A stretch of 64,000 nt of DNA from Apricaphanius iberus. Taxonomy: Eukaryota > Chordata > Actinopteri > Cyprinodontiformes > Aphaniidae. The notes under the pieces are model-generated. The model ran no database searches. It saw only the letters and a program-made list of their open reading frames with translations, and was not told the origin of the DNA. Positions 12,001-21,577 of the stretch are shown one piece after another. Location: positions 2,046,001 to 2,110,000 of the forward strand of contig JAPXFQ010002904.1 of the NCBI GenBank assembly GCA_028564705.1, in the 5' to 3' direction. Positions within the stretch are counted from its first letter, which is position 1. Every line of letters begins with the position of its first letter. A program made the translations under genes and the position numbers.

Positions 12001-13541
12001 CTGATAAACTATATAAATGAGTGTCTAAAAGTTCTGTTACATGTCGGAACATTATTTTGTTATTTTAGTGAATCTTAGTAAAAATATGTTCTGCCTAAAA
12101 CCGTCAGTGTGATGCCTTCTTCAGGTTAAAACTCTGTACTGTCATTGAATTAAAATCGGCTATTGCTATTCACTCTGTGGTGAGTGCTAACGTCAGAATA
12201 AAAGAAGCCGAGTCTCCTCCCATGCCTCCTCCACAGAACTTCCCTTCCTTTTCATTTCTTTCCTCTGGTGAGAGAGGAGGAGGAATATGTCACCTCCAAA
12301 TCACTCTGAGTTGTCTGTGTCTGTGAGCTATTCTTGCTGTCTGTGTAACATGGGGAAGGCAGCTTCACAAAATAGATGGAATCATGAGAAGAGAACATGA
12401 TGTGGTCTGAGAAACATCTGAAGACATCAGCTAGGAAGTTTAAGCTTGGGTCTTCCAGCTCTTCCAAATGGACAATGCACCCAAGGATAACTCCAAATTA
12501 GTTTCAAGGACAACAAACTCAAAGTATTGGATTCAGTTCTGTGGAAACTTGTGGTTGACTCTGAAAAAGGATTGGGTGAGCAAGAAGACCTACGAACCGG
12601 ACTCAGTGAAACCAGCTCTGTCAACAGCAGTGGGCTAAATTCCAGCAAACTATTGTAGAAAGCTTGTAGAAGGAAACCCAAAACGTTTGGCCAAAGTGAA
12701 AGAGTTTCATGGCAGCTCTATCAACTGCTGAGGAAGTTTATACATACTTCTGACTCTGAAAGTTCAGTTCAGTTTGAATGTAATAAATCAACCTATTCAG
12801 TGAGCTCAACACATGTGGCTTCATTAACAGTTAGTGCTCTTGAGACATGTTACATTTCTCAGGAGTTTTACTGATTTACCTTATTTATCTTCTCGTAAAA
12901 AGAAGATCATCAAGGGTATTAGATGCCGGATATCACAGGTCAGATTTGTCTGCTCACTCAGTGTACTGTGAACAAAATGTCTTCTGCCAGAAAACACAAT
13001 TTAGCTGCTGTTGTTACATTACGGCCAGCAGAGTGTAATGATGACCAACCAATTAACAAAATCTCTATATTGTTTCTAAAGACAGAATGCTGCTAAACTT
13101 TCATTTACCCAATCCCCCAAAACCCTTAGGGTGGTGCCAAACTTAATAAAAGACTCATTATTTTTTTTTAATACAAAAATGCAAGTGATCTAAAAACAAA
13201 AAAGCATACTCTGATTTGATGTGAGTAAATATATATTTTTTTCTTTCACTTGTAGTGTATGTAAATATCTGGCTTAAAATCTACTTTGTCATTTCTCACA
13301 GAGTCAAACAGGCGTGCAGGCTGATGTTCAAATGTCAGACACCGACAAAACAGAAGGAGAACTTCATTATGGAGCAGTGAACATCATTAAAAAGACACAT
13401 GAAGCTCCCTCTTTGCCAATGCAGGACATAGAACAGCAGGAAACTGTGTATGCACATGTCAAAGTGTCAACGCAAGAAAACCCCTCAACACAGACTGTTG
13501 ACAATCCTGAGAATCTCTATGCTCAAGTGAAAAAGAAATAA
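1..13541 (+). CDS. Gene 1: Siglec/CD22-like Ig receptor, 3' part only (5' end outside window)
   Basis: Exons: 1-159 (3' part of a C2-type Ig domain), 236-493 (membrane-proximal C2-type Ig domain), 711-786 (transmembrane), 11659-11698 (juxtamembrane), 13302-13541 (tail, stop TAA 13539-13541). Every junction is GT/AG and the phases (1,1,2,0) keep one frame. The Ig exons show the C-strand Trp, paired Cys and an EYYC motif. The membrane segment is about 22 hydrophobic residues. The tail has three tyrosine motifs: LHYGAV (canonical ITIM, Tyr codon 13378-13380), TVYAHV (ITSM type) and NLYAQV (ITIM-like). By family knowledge this is an inhibitory cell-surface receptor that recruits SH2 phosphatases; ligand specificity cannot be judged because the V domain is missing. 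The transmembrane-to-tail intron is 10.9 kb because a chromovirus and other repeats inserted there. Alternative family: another CD22/MAG-like Ig receptor. Confidence 0.85.
787..1974 (+). other. Gene 1 intron, AT-rich, nothing recognised
   Basis: First part of the long intron between the transmembrane and juxtamembrane exons. No Ig-like or tail-like exon and no clear transposon coding was seen. The open frame near 1150-1488 has no recognisable domain and is treated as chance. Confidence 0.5.
1975..2833. mobile_element. Non-autonomous DNA transposon (MITE-like), 15-bp terminal inverted repeats
   Basis: ACAATGGGGAGCCTA near 1975 is exactly inverted as TAGGCTCCCCATTGT ending near 2833. The interior has no transposase and is richer in CpG than the surrounding intron. 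A SINE fragment is nested inside. The superfamily is not assigned because the flanking target duplication (short AT-rich) is ambiguous. Confidence 0.5.
2191..2313 (-). mobile_element. 5'-truncated SINE nested in the MITE
   Basis: Starts CCATCCATCCATTTTCT and reads the same tail as the longer copies at 16253-16613 and 30227-30567, in antisense. It is flanked by a perfect 13-bp target duplication, TGATTGTAAAGAT, at 2178-2190 and 2314-2326. Confidence 0.75.
2834..5243 (+). other. Gene 1 intron between the MITE and the chromovirus
   Basis: No gene is supported. It holds GGGGAC-rich stretches near 3030-3090 and 4420-4480 that look like transposon debris, a T tract at about 4669-4691, and a C-rich stretch (about 4900-5243) that resembles LTR-type sequence but has no partner in the window. 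Confidence 0.4.
5249..5940 (+). repeat. 5' LTR of the chromovirus
   Basis: 692 bp, TGTGAGG...ATGACA, starting TG and ending CA. It has a polyadenylation signal AATAAA at 5870-5875. Relative to the 3' LTR it lacks a stretch of about 14 bp between two GAGGA words near 5300 and has other small indels. Confidence 0.92.
5364..5392 (+). promoter_or_regulatory. Probable LTR core promoter and transcript start
   Basis: A TTAAGGA TATA-like word at 5364-5370 lies 28 bp before GCCTGATG (5392). The sequence starting there matches the complement of the segment just after the LTR, as expected for the 5' end of a self-priming transcript. The start site is inferred from this spacing. Confidence 0.45.
5935..6939 (+). 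pseudogene. Chromovirus gag remnant (capsid and nucleocapsid)
   Basis: Gag reading starts at an ATG (5935) that overlaps the LTR end. The N-terminal part is open until a TGA at 6190-6192; homologous gag sequence then continues in another frame to a TAG at 6937-6939, so at least one indel separates the halves. The capsid part has the tryptophan-rich retrotransposon gag pattern, and the C-terminal end has a CCHC zinc knuckle, [14 protein letters not shown] (about 6868-6909), which binds RNA. Not functional as read. Confidence 0.85.
5939..5952 (+). other. Candidate self-priming primer-binding site
   Basis: CAGAATCATCAGGC, spanning the LTR edge, is complementary at 13 of 14 positions to GCCTGATGTTTCTG at 10233-10246 in the 3' LTR. 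The 5' LTR equivalent from 5392 has decayed. No tRNA-type binding site was recognised. The Tf1/sushi group is known for self-priming from the 5' end of its own RNA, which fits this layout. Confidence 0.55.
6946..8340 (+). pseudogene. Chromovirus pol remnant: protease and reverse transcriptase
   Basis: The aspartic protease active site reads DSGC (about 7042-7053), where relatives usually have DSGA, and the C-terminal half of the protease appears deleted. The frame changes between about 7140 and 7290. Reverse transcriptase follows with the [11 protein letters not shown] and KLDLRNAYH motifs, an in-frame TGA at 7831-7833, and then the catalytic YLDD (7861-7872). A further frame change lies near 8310-8340. 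These lesions preclude a working polyprotein. Confidence 0.9.
8315..10070 (+). pseudogene. Chromovirus pol remnant: RNase H, integrase, chromodomain
   Basis: The RNase H part keeps the [12 protein letters not shown] and VWTDHKNL patterns, but sequence between them is missing near 8410-8440. Integrase has an HHCC zinc module ending CQTC (about 8900), a frame change near 8930, and a DDE core (Asp in ALDFVTGL, Asp in ILSDRGPQF, Glu in [10 protein letters not shown]). After the [11 protein letters not shown] motif the frame changes near 9870; a decayed chromodomain (GFQYHVEW) follows to about 10050. Chromodomains steer integration to marked chromatin. Confidence 0.88.
10060..10072 (+). other. Polypurine tract of the chromovirus
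   Basis: AAA followed by ten G residues, three bases before the 3' LTR. This is the expected plus-strand primer site. Confidence 0.8.
10076..10769 (+). repeat. 3' LTR of the chromovirus
   Basis: 694 bp, same termini as the 5' LTR. Keeps the TTAAGGA word (10204-10210), the GCCTGATGTTTCTG segment (10233-10246) and AATAAA (10699-10704). Followed directly by the target duplication CCTTC (10770-10774). Confidence 0.92.
10775..11658 (+). other. Gene 1 intron downstream of the chromovirus
   Basis: AT-rich; no exon, transposon gene or terminal repeat recognised. The final hundred or so bases resemble the sequence before the juxtamembrane exon of gene 3, consistent with paralogy. Confidence 0.5.
11699..13301 (+). 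other. Gene 1 last intron
   Basis: 1.6 kb, against 92 bp in gene 3. The stretch about 12250-12840 looks like an inserted dispersed repeat because of its different composition and decayed coding look, but no family was identified. Confidence 0.4.
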
Positions 13542-14836
13542 TGTTTTTTTATATAAGAAATGTTAAGCTTGCATTTTTTTTCCACAATAAGTTTGTGTTA
13601 GGCATGGAAATAATCTGTTTCTCTCAACTTACTTATCCTTTAGTTTATATGGTGTTGGTATTTTTTATAACTTTTTAGTGATTTTAAATGAGCAGTTTAT
13701 CAAAACCAAAGCAGCTAACAGATCACCTTGGTCTAAAATTGATTTCTAAAAAGATGTTTAAGAAAAAAACATGCAATTAAATTATGTCTATTTAAAACCT
13801 GCAATCAACAGTGTCATGTAAGATTATGTATACATATTTCTTTATCTTTTGAAATGCTGGTATCTTGAGGCATGTTTCTACCATTTTTATATATCCAAAA
13901 AGCAGAATTTTGTTTTACAACTTTTACAATTTGTGCTTTTTTAACATGTAATTTTTGCTTTAAAGTAATTTTCCTGCTGAAAATAGAAACTCTGCCCCTC
14001 GGCAAGTCCCTTACAGCCTGTAATGGGTTTTCTTTGTTTTCTCTGCATTTAACTCCAGACTCCATCCTTTTAGCTCTGACTAGCTTTCCTGTTCATGCAA
14101 GTGAAATGCATCCCCACAGCACGATTCTGCCACCACTAGGTATGATAGAGTAGAATGTGTGTTCAGGGTAATGTGCAGTGTTGATTTTTCTTTTAAAGTG
14201 CTGCATCATTTTATTATTGTATTTCATTTTGACTAGATCAACTTATGTAAGGTTTACATTGTCACTCACATGGCTTAAGGTAAATGCACCACTGGCAGTC
14301 ATTTGAAGCTTTCAGTAGGCCACAGTGACTGAATCTTACACAGTGTAGACAGAATATTTGGATCATGTGGCATGAGATTAAATTACATTATCTTTGGCAT
14401 GTATGTATATTTGTAGCAGCGGGGCCTATGTGCAATATGTATAGTGCCCCTGAGTTGTGACCTAAAAGCAGAGTTTTAAGGAAACAGTTTATAGTGTCAG
14501 ATGCGATGATGGAGTATTTACCATGAGCCTTCCAGCTTTATACATCATTGAACCTAAGGCACAATCCTCAATTCCTCCCACTCCTATGATTCAGCAAGCA
14601 AGCTGTAAAAACCAAAGTGGGAAATTAATATTCAAATGGTATACATTTTCAAAAAATATATCTTAATGAATGTTTTATGGATCTGATTTGGAAATATGTG
14701 ATGGAACTGTTATAACCACCAAAATGTTCTCTACATCCAACAACAGCAAACCAACAAAATCGATCACATCTAAAAATCAACATCAACACAACAGACGGGG
14801 GCCCTTTGCAACTATGCAGCATTTACAGTAAGATGA
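13542..14836 (+). other. Gene 1 3' flank with an old DNA-transposon-like stretch
   Basis: An ATTAAA lies near 13777, a possible polyadenylation signal. The stretch about 13960-14420, with CACGATTCTGCCACCAC and a TGTGTTCAGGGTAATGTGC word, resembles a dispersed repeat of teleosts and is also present at about 36990-37470, so it predates the block duplication. Confidence 0.4.
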
Positions 14837-16077
14837 AGTAAGTATTTGACCCCTCACTGATTTTTTTAAGTTTGTCCAATGACAAAGGAATGAAAAGTCT
14901 CAAAACAGTATTATTTTATCTGTGGTTTTGTTTGAACAGTGACAGTTAGTACATCAATTGAAAAAATAACTTTAAATACAAGATAAGAACTGATTTGCAT
15001 TTCATTGAGTGAAATAAGTATTTGAACCCCTACCAACCATTTATCAAATGTTCGTAGAAACTGTATATTCTATCCTACAAAAGAAATTAAGAATGTTCGT
15101 ACAAACAGTCAAAAGTCTGATTTATGGAATGTGTAGTGGCCACTCGTACGCACGCTCCTCTGAAATCCGTTGGCCATCAGCGGTTTCTCTGTGGCGCCTT
15201 AGGGGGGTTGCACTGGCAGATGCAGGTTACTGGCCTGGTGCTGTGCTGCTCAGGGGTGGATCTGGGCTGGGCCTGGGGCTCGGGGCTCTGGGGTGCCGCG
15301 CTCCACTAGCTGTGGTCCTGACCGGGCCCCTGCAGGTGGGGGCGGCTGTGGACGGCCGGAGGCCGGCAGGCGCTGCTGCCTTTTCCATCTCCATGGGCTT
15401 ATTCTTGTCACTGGCTCCTAGATGGTCACTTATGACCTGGTCGGTCATATTGGCACTGGACGTGGCTCCTGGGTCTTGGCCATGTACTATGCGGGGTGCT
15501 GAGGTCGGGTCGATAGGCCGGTGTCAGTCAGCCTCCGTGGTAGAGGCGGGGTGCCCCTGATCCCCGTGACCTTTGGGTCCTGGGCCGGGCGTGTCCCTGC
15601 GATCTCCCGTACTCTCTAGTACTATAGCAAAACTGTAATGCTCTGCTTGAGAAAGTAAATCTGTTGGGTTTATACATGGTACTGAGACACCAATTCTGAG
15701 TAGCAATCTGCTAGACAGGACACTGCCAAAAAAAAACAATTCTGCCGCAGAGTAGACAAATGTGGCGAATAATTTGATTTGATGATATTGCTTCTGTGGA
15801 AATCCTTAACTTCTTTGAACAAGTTAAATTAGTCCCGAACATTGCTGTTTGGTTCTATCAGCTCAGGGGAAACCAATAAATAAATAAAAAAAACTCAGCC
15901 TGAGAAAAAGGGACAGATGCAATAAATGTGGTCAGGACAATGGAAATCTTCCTGTTGGAAATAAAGGGAAAATTTTCCTTTAGATGTAGTATCTGTCACA
16001 GTTAGAATAAACCTTTTCATTTCTTTGTCATTGGGCAAACTTACAAAATCAGTGAGGGGTCATATCATTATTTCCCC
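14837..16077. mobile_element. DNA transposon with about 40-bp inverted termini
   Basis: The left end (about 14837-14886, containing GACCCCTCACTGATTTT and TTTGTCCAATGACAAA) is inverted at the right end (about 16024-16077) with a few mismatches. No intact transposase was seen. It is absent from the paralogous spacer near 37980-38040, so it inserted after the block duplication. It carries a foreign-looking GC-rich stretch inside. Confidence 0.65.
15125..15615. other. GC-rich segment inside the DNA transposon
   Basis: About 490 bp, strikingly richer in G and C than the AT-rich surroundings, open in several frames but with no recognised domain. It may be a nested repeat or captured host sequence. 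Not treated as a gene. Confidence 0.5.
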
Positions 16078-16252
16078 AATGTATATCTATTTCAATTCAT
16101 TTGACATTTCATTATTCAATATGTCAATTGCTCTTATGGAGATAGAACAAGTTCCGATCAAACCCCAGTAGTTCATTCTTAACACTTGCAGTAAGATAAT
16201 GCCATGTTGTTATTTTTCACATTTTTGCTTCTAATAGATTAGGTGGAAAAAG

Positions 16253-16613
16253 TTGGTAACCGAAGACTGCAAGTGCAGTGGTTCACACTGTTGCTCTGCA
16301 GAAAGAAAGTTGTGGGTTCGTATCCTGGCCCAGGGTCTTTCAGCATGGAGCTTGCATGCGTGGGTTCCCTCCGGGTACTCCGGCTTCCTCCCACAGTCCA
16401 AAAACCTGACTGTCAGGTTAATTGATCACTCTAAATTGTCCTTAGGTATGAGTGTGTTGTGTGCACGGTTGTTTGTCCTGTCTGTCTCTGTAAGTCCCTG
16501 TGATGGACTGGCAACCTGTCCAGGCCTCTTGCCTGTGGAAAGCTGGAGATAGGCACCAGCCTCCCTGTGACCCCTTAAGGATTAAGCAGTTCAGAAAATG
16601 GATGGATGGAGGT
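16253..16613 (+). mobile_element. tRNA-headed SINE copy, near full length
   Basis: The head contains GTGCAGTGGTTCAC and a B-box-like GGTTCGTATCC (16315-16325), as in tRNA-derived RNA polymerase III promoters. The body is shared with the other copies and it ends in a GGATGGATGG repeat. Flanking duplication is weak (GTTGG). Absent from the paralogous spacer near 38270. Confidence 0.7.
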
Positions 16614-16730
16614 TGGCATCTGATTCATTTTTTACCAAGTATTGGTGTAAAACCACAGTAACAAACATCCTGCTCACTTCTCCAGGTGGCTGGAACCTTT
16701 ATCAGAAGGTTCAAGGAGATGAGGTACATC

Positions 16731-18150
16731 CAATTCAATTCAATTCAATTCAGTTTATTTATATAGCGCCGTTTCACAACAGATGTCATCTCAAGGCACT
16801 TTACAAGAAGAGTTATTACAATACAATGTTTAATTTCGAAATTAGAGAACCACAGAAGATTGCGTCGTGTAATTCTCAGCAATCCCTCACACTGAGCAAG
16901 CACGAAGCGACAGTGGAAAGGAAAAACTCCCTTTTAACAGGAAGAAACCTCCGGCAGAACCAGGCTCAGCACAAGCGGTCATCTGCCGAGACCGTCTGTG
17001 GTTTGGAGAATACAGAACAGAGACACAGAACAGAGACACAGAAAGAACAACACAGCTGATGCAGAAGTTTGTTGCAGGACGTGGAGAACTTTCCGTCACT
17101 GCAATCCCATCTTAGTCAGGGTTGTCACCTTGACAACCAAAGGTGAAACGACAGCACACTGCTGTACATGTCATCGCTAGTACGATCAGGCAGGGGACCA
17201 GAAAAAATTACAGAGTCAGACATCTTTTTGGCAGCCCTACACACCGAAGCTACACTAATTTTAGTGACCTCCGATTGCCGTCGCCGGGTGTCATTGCCAC
17301 CAGCATGGATAACGATCCTGCTGTACCGCCGTTAGTCCTTGGCCAAAAGCTTCAGATGGGACCTAATGTCCGCAGCTCTGGCCCCTGGAAGGCATTTGAC
17401 TGTAGTCTTTCGTGTCTCAGGAGCCACGTTCCTAACTATGGAGCTGCCAATTACAAGAATCGGCCTCTCCTGCTCGGCGGGTGCGTCGCTGAGCGGGGCG
17501 AACCTATTGTTCAGAGAAAGGGGCTGGAGGTTGGCCGCGGGCTGGGGTCTGGCGCTAGGCTTCCTACGAACCGTCACCCAGCTCGCCTCAGATCCCGGCT
17601 GCACGGGAGCTGTTGGAGTACGGTTTAGGGGTCCTGTCCTAATTGACTCCGCGCTAGCTAATGCTGGGCCTGGCTGTTCTACAGCGCGGTGCCGGGCCTC
17701 TAGCTCAGAAACCCTCGCCCCCAAGGCTACAAAAATGCTGCACTTAATACACCTACCAACTTCACTAAATGAGACTGAGGAGTAACTAAACATCTGACAG
17801 AGAGAGCAGGAGAGAGTAGGAGGTTCAGAGAGAGACGGAGGAACAGGAGACAAAGCTGCCGAAGCCATGCTAGCCATGAAGCTAAGCTAACCTAGCGGTA
17901 CCTTACCGAGCCCAGAAAACCAGTGTAACGCTTAAGAGTCCCAGAACGCAAAGAACATCAACAGAAAATAAATGTTTTAATGTGTTTGTGTGTTAAAGCA
18001 ACTCAGAAAAACTTCTGGACAGAGAAAATTAGATTAATTCAAGAGAGAGAGAGAAACCCCGACTTGCTACAACCGAGTGAGTCAACAAACAGGAAATGAC
18101 GCGATACGTCTTAACAACGCAGTCTCCACCTCCACGTTGTCCATCCAGGA
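16731..18150 (-). mobile_element. Internally deleted L2/CR1-type LINE
   Basis: On the minus strand the 3' end has GCGCTATATAAATAAACTG followed by GAATT repeats (16731-16770), and the 5' half encodes ORF1. The ORF2 region is missing, joined near 17110-17180. The paralogous locus at about 38388 is an empty site (GAGGTACATCCAGGACAATT), so both ends are defined; CATCC(A) occurs at each edge and may be the target duplication. Confidence 0.75.
17180..17877 (-). pseudogene. LINE ORF1 fragment with esterase-like (SGNH) start
   Basis: The minus-strand frame opens at 17877 and runs to 17332. It has a heptad-like stretch (ARVSELEARHRAVEQ) and then ILVIGSSIVRNV and LPGARAADIRSHL, the first blocks of the SGNH esterase found in ORF1 proteins of L2/CR1-type LINEs. 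More esterase-like sequence appears further on with frame breaks. The catalytic GDS appears as GSS, so the first block is also altered. Not host-coding. Confidence 0.6.
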
Positions 18151-19461
18151 CCATTATAGGAATCATCACCATCACCAGTCCATTATAGGAGCAGAGACAA
18201 TCACCTACACACTCCCAATGGTGAGTTCAGTGTTATCCTGCCATAGATGTTTGAGGAGTCACATGCACATTCTGGCTGTGATGCTAGTTAGTGCTAATCA
18301 CAAATTCAGTGTGCTGAAAAAATTCAATCCAATCTTAGAAGACCTAATTAGCTTCTCTATGGTCCTCACAACAGCTGCAGCTTTTATCTCTTCTACTCTG
18401 AAATCTCCAGATAATGTAGATTGATACATTGATATATTGTTTGGCTACTTCATCAGTTTTTGTGTTATTAGTTCTCCCTGTGGGCTAAAAATCCTAATTA
18501 CCAATGATCAGAAAACCAGTTAAAACATGTTATCTTTATATGTAGTGTGAAAATTATTATTTAGTGATTAATAATTAACTGTGAAAGCAACCGGGTGATG
18601 TTCCAGAATGCTGAAGAATCATCATGGACCTTTTACCTACACTAGTGGCTCAAGGACTCCTTTGAGTTATGATTTCCTTATGGACCTCTGATATAACACA
18701 CAGGCCACAGCATCACAGGCACACACAGACAGAGATACGATGAGAGTGGGAGAGACTGTTGCTGTACTGTCAGAATATAATATATAAAAAATCCAATGGA
18801 GACTGGATCATCCTTATCCTTCTCTACATCTCTATAGAATTCTCTATTCATATCAATATACTAAAGAAACTCTTAATCTATTCCATGTCTAGAAATTCAA
18901 ACTATTGTTCCACATAGAAAGGGAAGTTAGTGGAGTACAGGAAGATAGTCTTACAGCCAATTAGAAATACTGTAAACACAAAACCAACATCCTCGTTCAA
19001 AGAAGAATGAATTATCAATAGTTCTGTTGTTTCTGACCAAGTACTTTTATAGATGAGAGAAGTCAGTCCATGGAGCTGTTGCTAATCAGCTGATTACCTG
19101 ATTTAAAGGTCAATTCTTGAACCGTTTTAGGTTCTGATGCTAAAAATGAGAATGAGTTATTTTTTGTGCAAATGTTTATTATAAAAATATATTTTTTTCT
19201 AACTGAATAGTTTTAATAATTGTATTTGGAACTTTACTTATTTTTTCATGTTTTACTGAAATCACTGTGAAAGTCCAAAGCTATATGTGTTTTTACTTCT
19301 GTTAATATCTGAGGAATATCAGAGGAAATAATTGACTATATCTGCTGGTTTTGCTGTCAAGGGAAAATCTGATTTATTAAGAAGTGACTGATTTAAAAAA
19401 CAAAATTAAACCATACCTCACATATCTTTTCATCCAGTCTAAGAGAGCTGAAGGAGGACTG
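18151..19461 (+). other. Upstream flank of gene 2
   Basis: Matches the flank upstream of gene 4 (about 38400-39846) over most of its length, so it is paralogous promoter-side sequence. No TATA box or other regulatory motif could be assigned with confidence. Confidence 0.5.
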
Positions 19462-21577
19462 ATGATGGCTCAACCAGAGAACACACGGACAGTCAACATG
19501 TTACTGAGTATCGTCATCCTTCCAGGTGAATTGTTTGTTCAGTTCCTTTTTTTTAGAAACATAATATAAATCATTTCTAGTCTGAAATAATTAGTTTTTC
19601 CAGAGACTATTTTACTCCACACTATGTTCATCATTAGTCTGTTTTTACAGGTCTTTTGACTGGTTGTCCCAATCCAGTCCTACTCGCTGATATACCACAG
19701 GAGATTGAAGCACTGAGCGGATCATGTTTGCAAATCCCATGTAACTTCCGTTCAACAGATACCACATATGACATAAACAGAACGATCAATGGAGTTTGGT
19801 TGAAAGGTACCACAAACTTTAATGCCAATCCAAGCCCTGTGATTTTCAACAGCAGTGGATCAGTCAACACCTATTCACTGAAAATGATTGGAAACCTGAG
19901 TGAGAAAAACTGCACCACTCTGTTTCCTGATTTAAACACTAGTTATACATACTTCCTCCGAATTCAGAACTGGCCGTACAGAGCAACAGCTTTTTGTCAT
20001 CCGTTAAAATAACAGTAAGAGGTAAGAAAGTTTTAGTTTTATTATTGTAATGATAAGGTACAATGCTATTCAGAATTATTACTATCCACAACATCCATTT
20101 TCTGAACCACTTATTTCACAAGGGGTCGCGGGGGGGTTGGTGCCTATCTCCAGATGTCAACGGGCGAAAGGACACATGATGGATACAACATCAGATGTTC
20201 TGCCATATATAGTGTGAAAGGAGGAAGCAAGACAGCAGAAACATAAGTGACTCTCAATGTTTCATGTAAGTGATCCATTCAGCAGGTCATGGTTCAGCTG
20301 TTTCTGGCCATTAAAGTTAATGTGTTTCCCATTTTCCTCAGATGCTCCTAGAAACACCTCAGCATCCATCAGTCCATCAGGTTTGGTGTCAGCAGGTAGC
20401 TGGGTGGAGCTGAGCTGCTCCAGCAGAGCCAAGCCTCCTCCCAGCTTCACCTGGTTCAGGAACAGCAAACATGGAGCCATAAATGTTTCTGTGGGGCGGG
20501 TTTACAGCTTCAATGCTACAGAGGGAGGAGAGTATTACTGTGTGGCTACAAATGATCTGGGTCAACAACGATCCTCTGTCATCGTTGTTTAAGGTAAATT
20601 GCTTCCTGATAGTCATGTTGTTCCTTTCAGAAAATATATATACATTTTTTTATCAGGTTACACATATTATCACCTTTAGAAATTTCCTAAAGTATTTATC
20701 GTTAGCAGAGCAAGACCTTTATTTTGATTTTACAGTACAACTAATGATTTTTTTTTTTCACTGCACCAGATAAACTGATCATGTGTTCTTGTTACAGATG
20801 ATAAAGTGTCTGGATTCACAACCCACATTGTACTGAAGATTCTGGGAATAATTATGCTCTGCAGTACGATCATCATCTTTGAGTGGTGAGACGCTGTTCC
20901 ATGTTTTAAAATTTCAAGTAGCAGTAGCATTTTGATAGTTAAATCAATCTTTTTTTTCTTTCAGTTGGTTCAGATTCTCCAACAAACAAAAGCAGGTAGG
21001 CTAACTGAGCTCCTTGTTTGTATCCTAACACCATTTTAATATGCGAGAAGAAAAGCAGAACTGTTCTTGCACCATCAAAAACATCAATGTCAGGTTTTAT
21101 TGAAGTAAGTGTTTTATTTTCCGTTAAAGTTTGCCTTTATAAAAAAAAAAATCAGAAATATTTATGGTAAAAATCCAGAGTATGTATAACAAGCACAAGC
21201 AGTTTTTTTACATAAATGGTAAATAGTCTAAATTTATATAATACCTAAAGTTACCTAAATACTGCAGGGAGTCTTGCCCAAAGATGAAAGGAAGCAGCAA
21301 TCTAACTCACAACCTATTGACTGTCAAACGATTACAACAGAGTTACAGCTTCTCTCCTTACTAAGGGATAAACATAACATAACATAACATATTTGACACT
21401 TTTACTTTGGAATCCAGTGAGACCAAAACCAAAGGAACCAATTTTTATTCCCTCTGAACCAGTTTGAACTCATATACATTCACTGCAAAGAACCAAAACC
21501 CATTTATTGTTTTATGTCAACAGGAAAAGGAAGAACCAACCTATGTCAATAATGCCATAGAGAATAAGGCATCATGA
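19462..21577 (+). pseudogene. Gene 2: broken Siglec-like receptor with transmembrane Lys and YVNN tail
   Basis: Exons by homology: 19462-19525 (signal), 19651-20021 (V), about 20171-20265 (second half of a C2 domain), 20342-20593 (C2), 20798-20885 (transmembrane), 20965-20995 and 21524-21577 (tail, stop TGA 21575-21577). Lesions: a one-base deletion near 20003 gives TAA 20010-20012; the first half of the next C2 exon is gone; TAA at 20244-20246; TAA at 20590-20592. The V domain keeps the F-strand Arg (19959-19961). The 3' exons are clean and unlike the paralogs: a Lys (20836-20838) sits among hydrophobic residues of the membrane segment, and the tail has EPTYVNNA, a Grb2-type YxN motif, with no ITIM. 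That would fit an adaptor-coupled activating receptor. An AATAAA lies at 21976-21981. Confidence 0.75.
20092..20170 (-). mobile_element. SINE tail fragment filling a deletion in gene 2
   Basis: ATCCATTTTCTGAACC through CGGGCGAAAGG matches the antisense SINE tail. To its left the sequence follows the intron after the V exon of gene 4, and to its right it joins the middle of a C2 exon, so about 1 kb of host sequence is missing here. Confidence 0.7.

Larger units (their letters stand above)
11630..20045 (+). repeat. Segmental duplication, copy A (gene 1 tail to gene 2 V exon)
   Basis: The order of unique sequence here is repeated at about 36105-40480: tail exons, 3' UTR, a stretch with CACGATTCTGCCACCAC, the words around 14720 and 16105, the stretch around 18180-18500, then the signal and V exons of the next gene. 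Copy A is longer because a DNA transposon, a SINE and a LINE inserted after the duplication. Limits are approximate. Confidence 0.75.

Noticed and set aside
15048..15560. 170-codon plus-strand frame
   Set aside because: It lies across a transposon and its GC-rich insert; open only because GC-rich sequence has few stops, with no domain seen.
17143..17628. 161-codon plus-strand frame
   Set aside because: Antisense of LINE ORF1.
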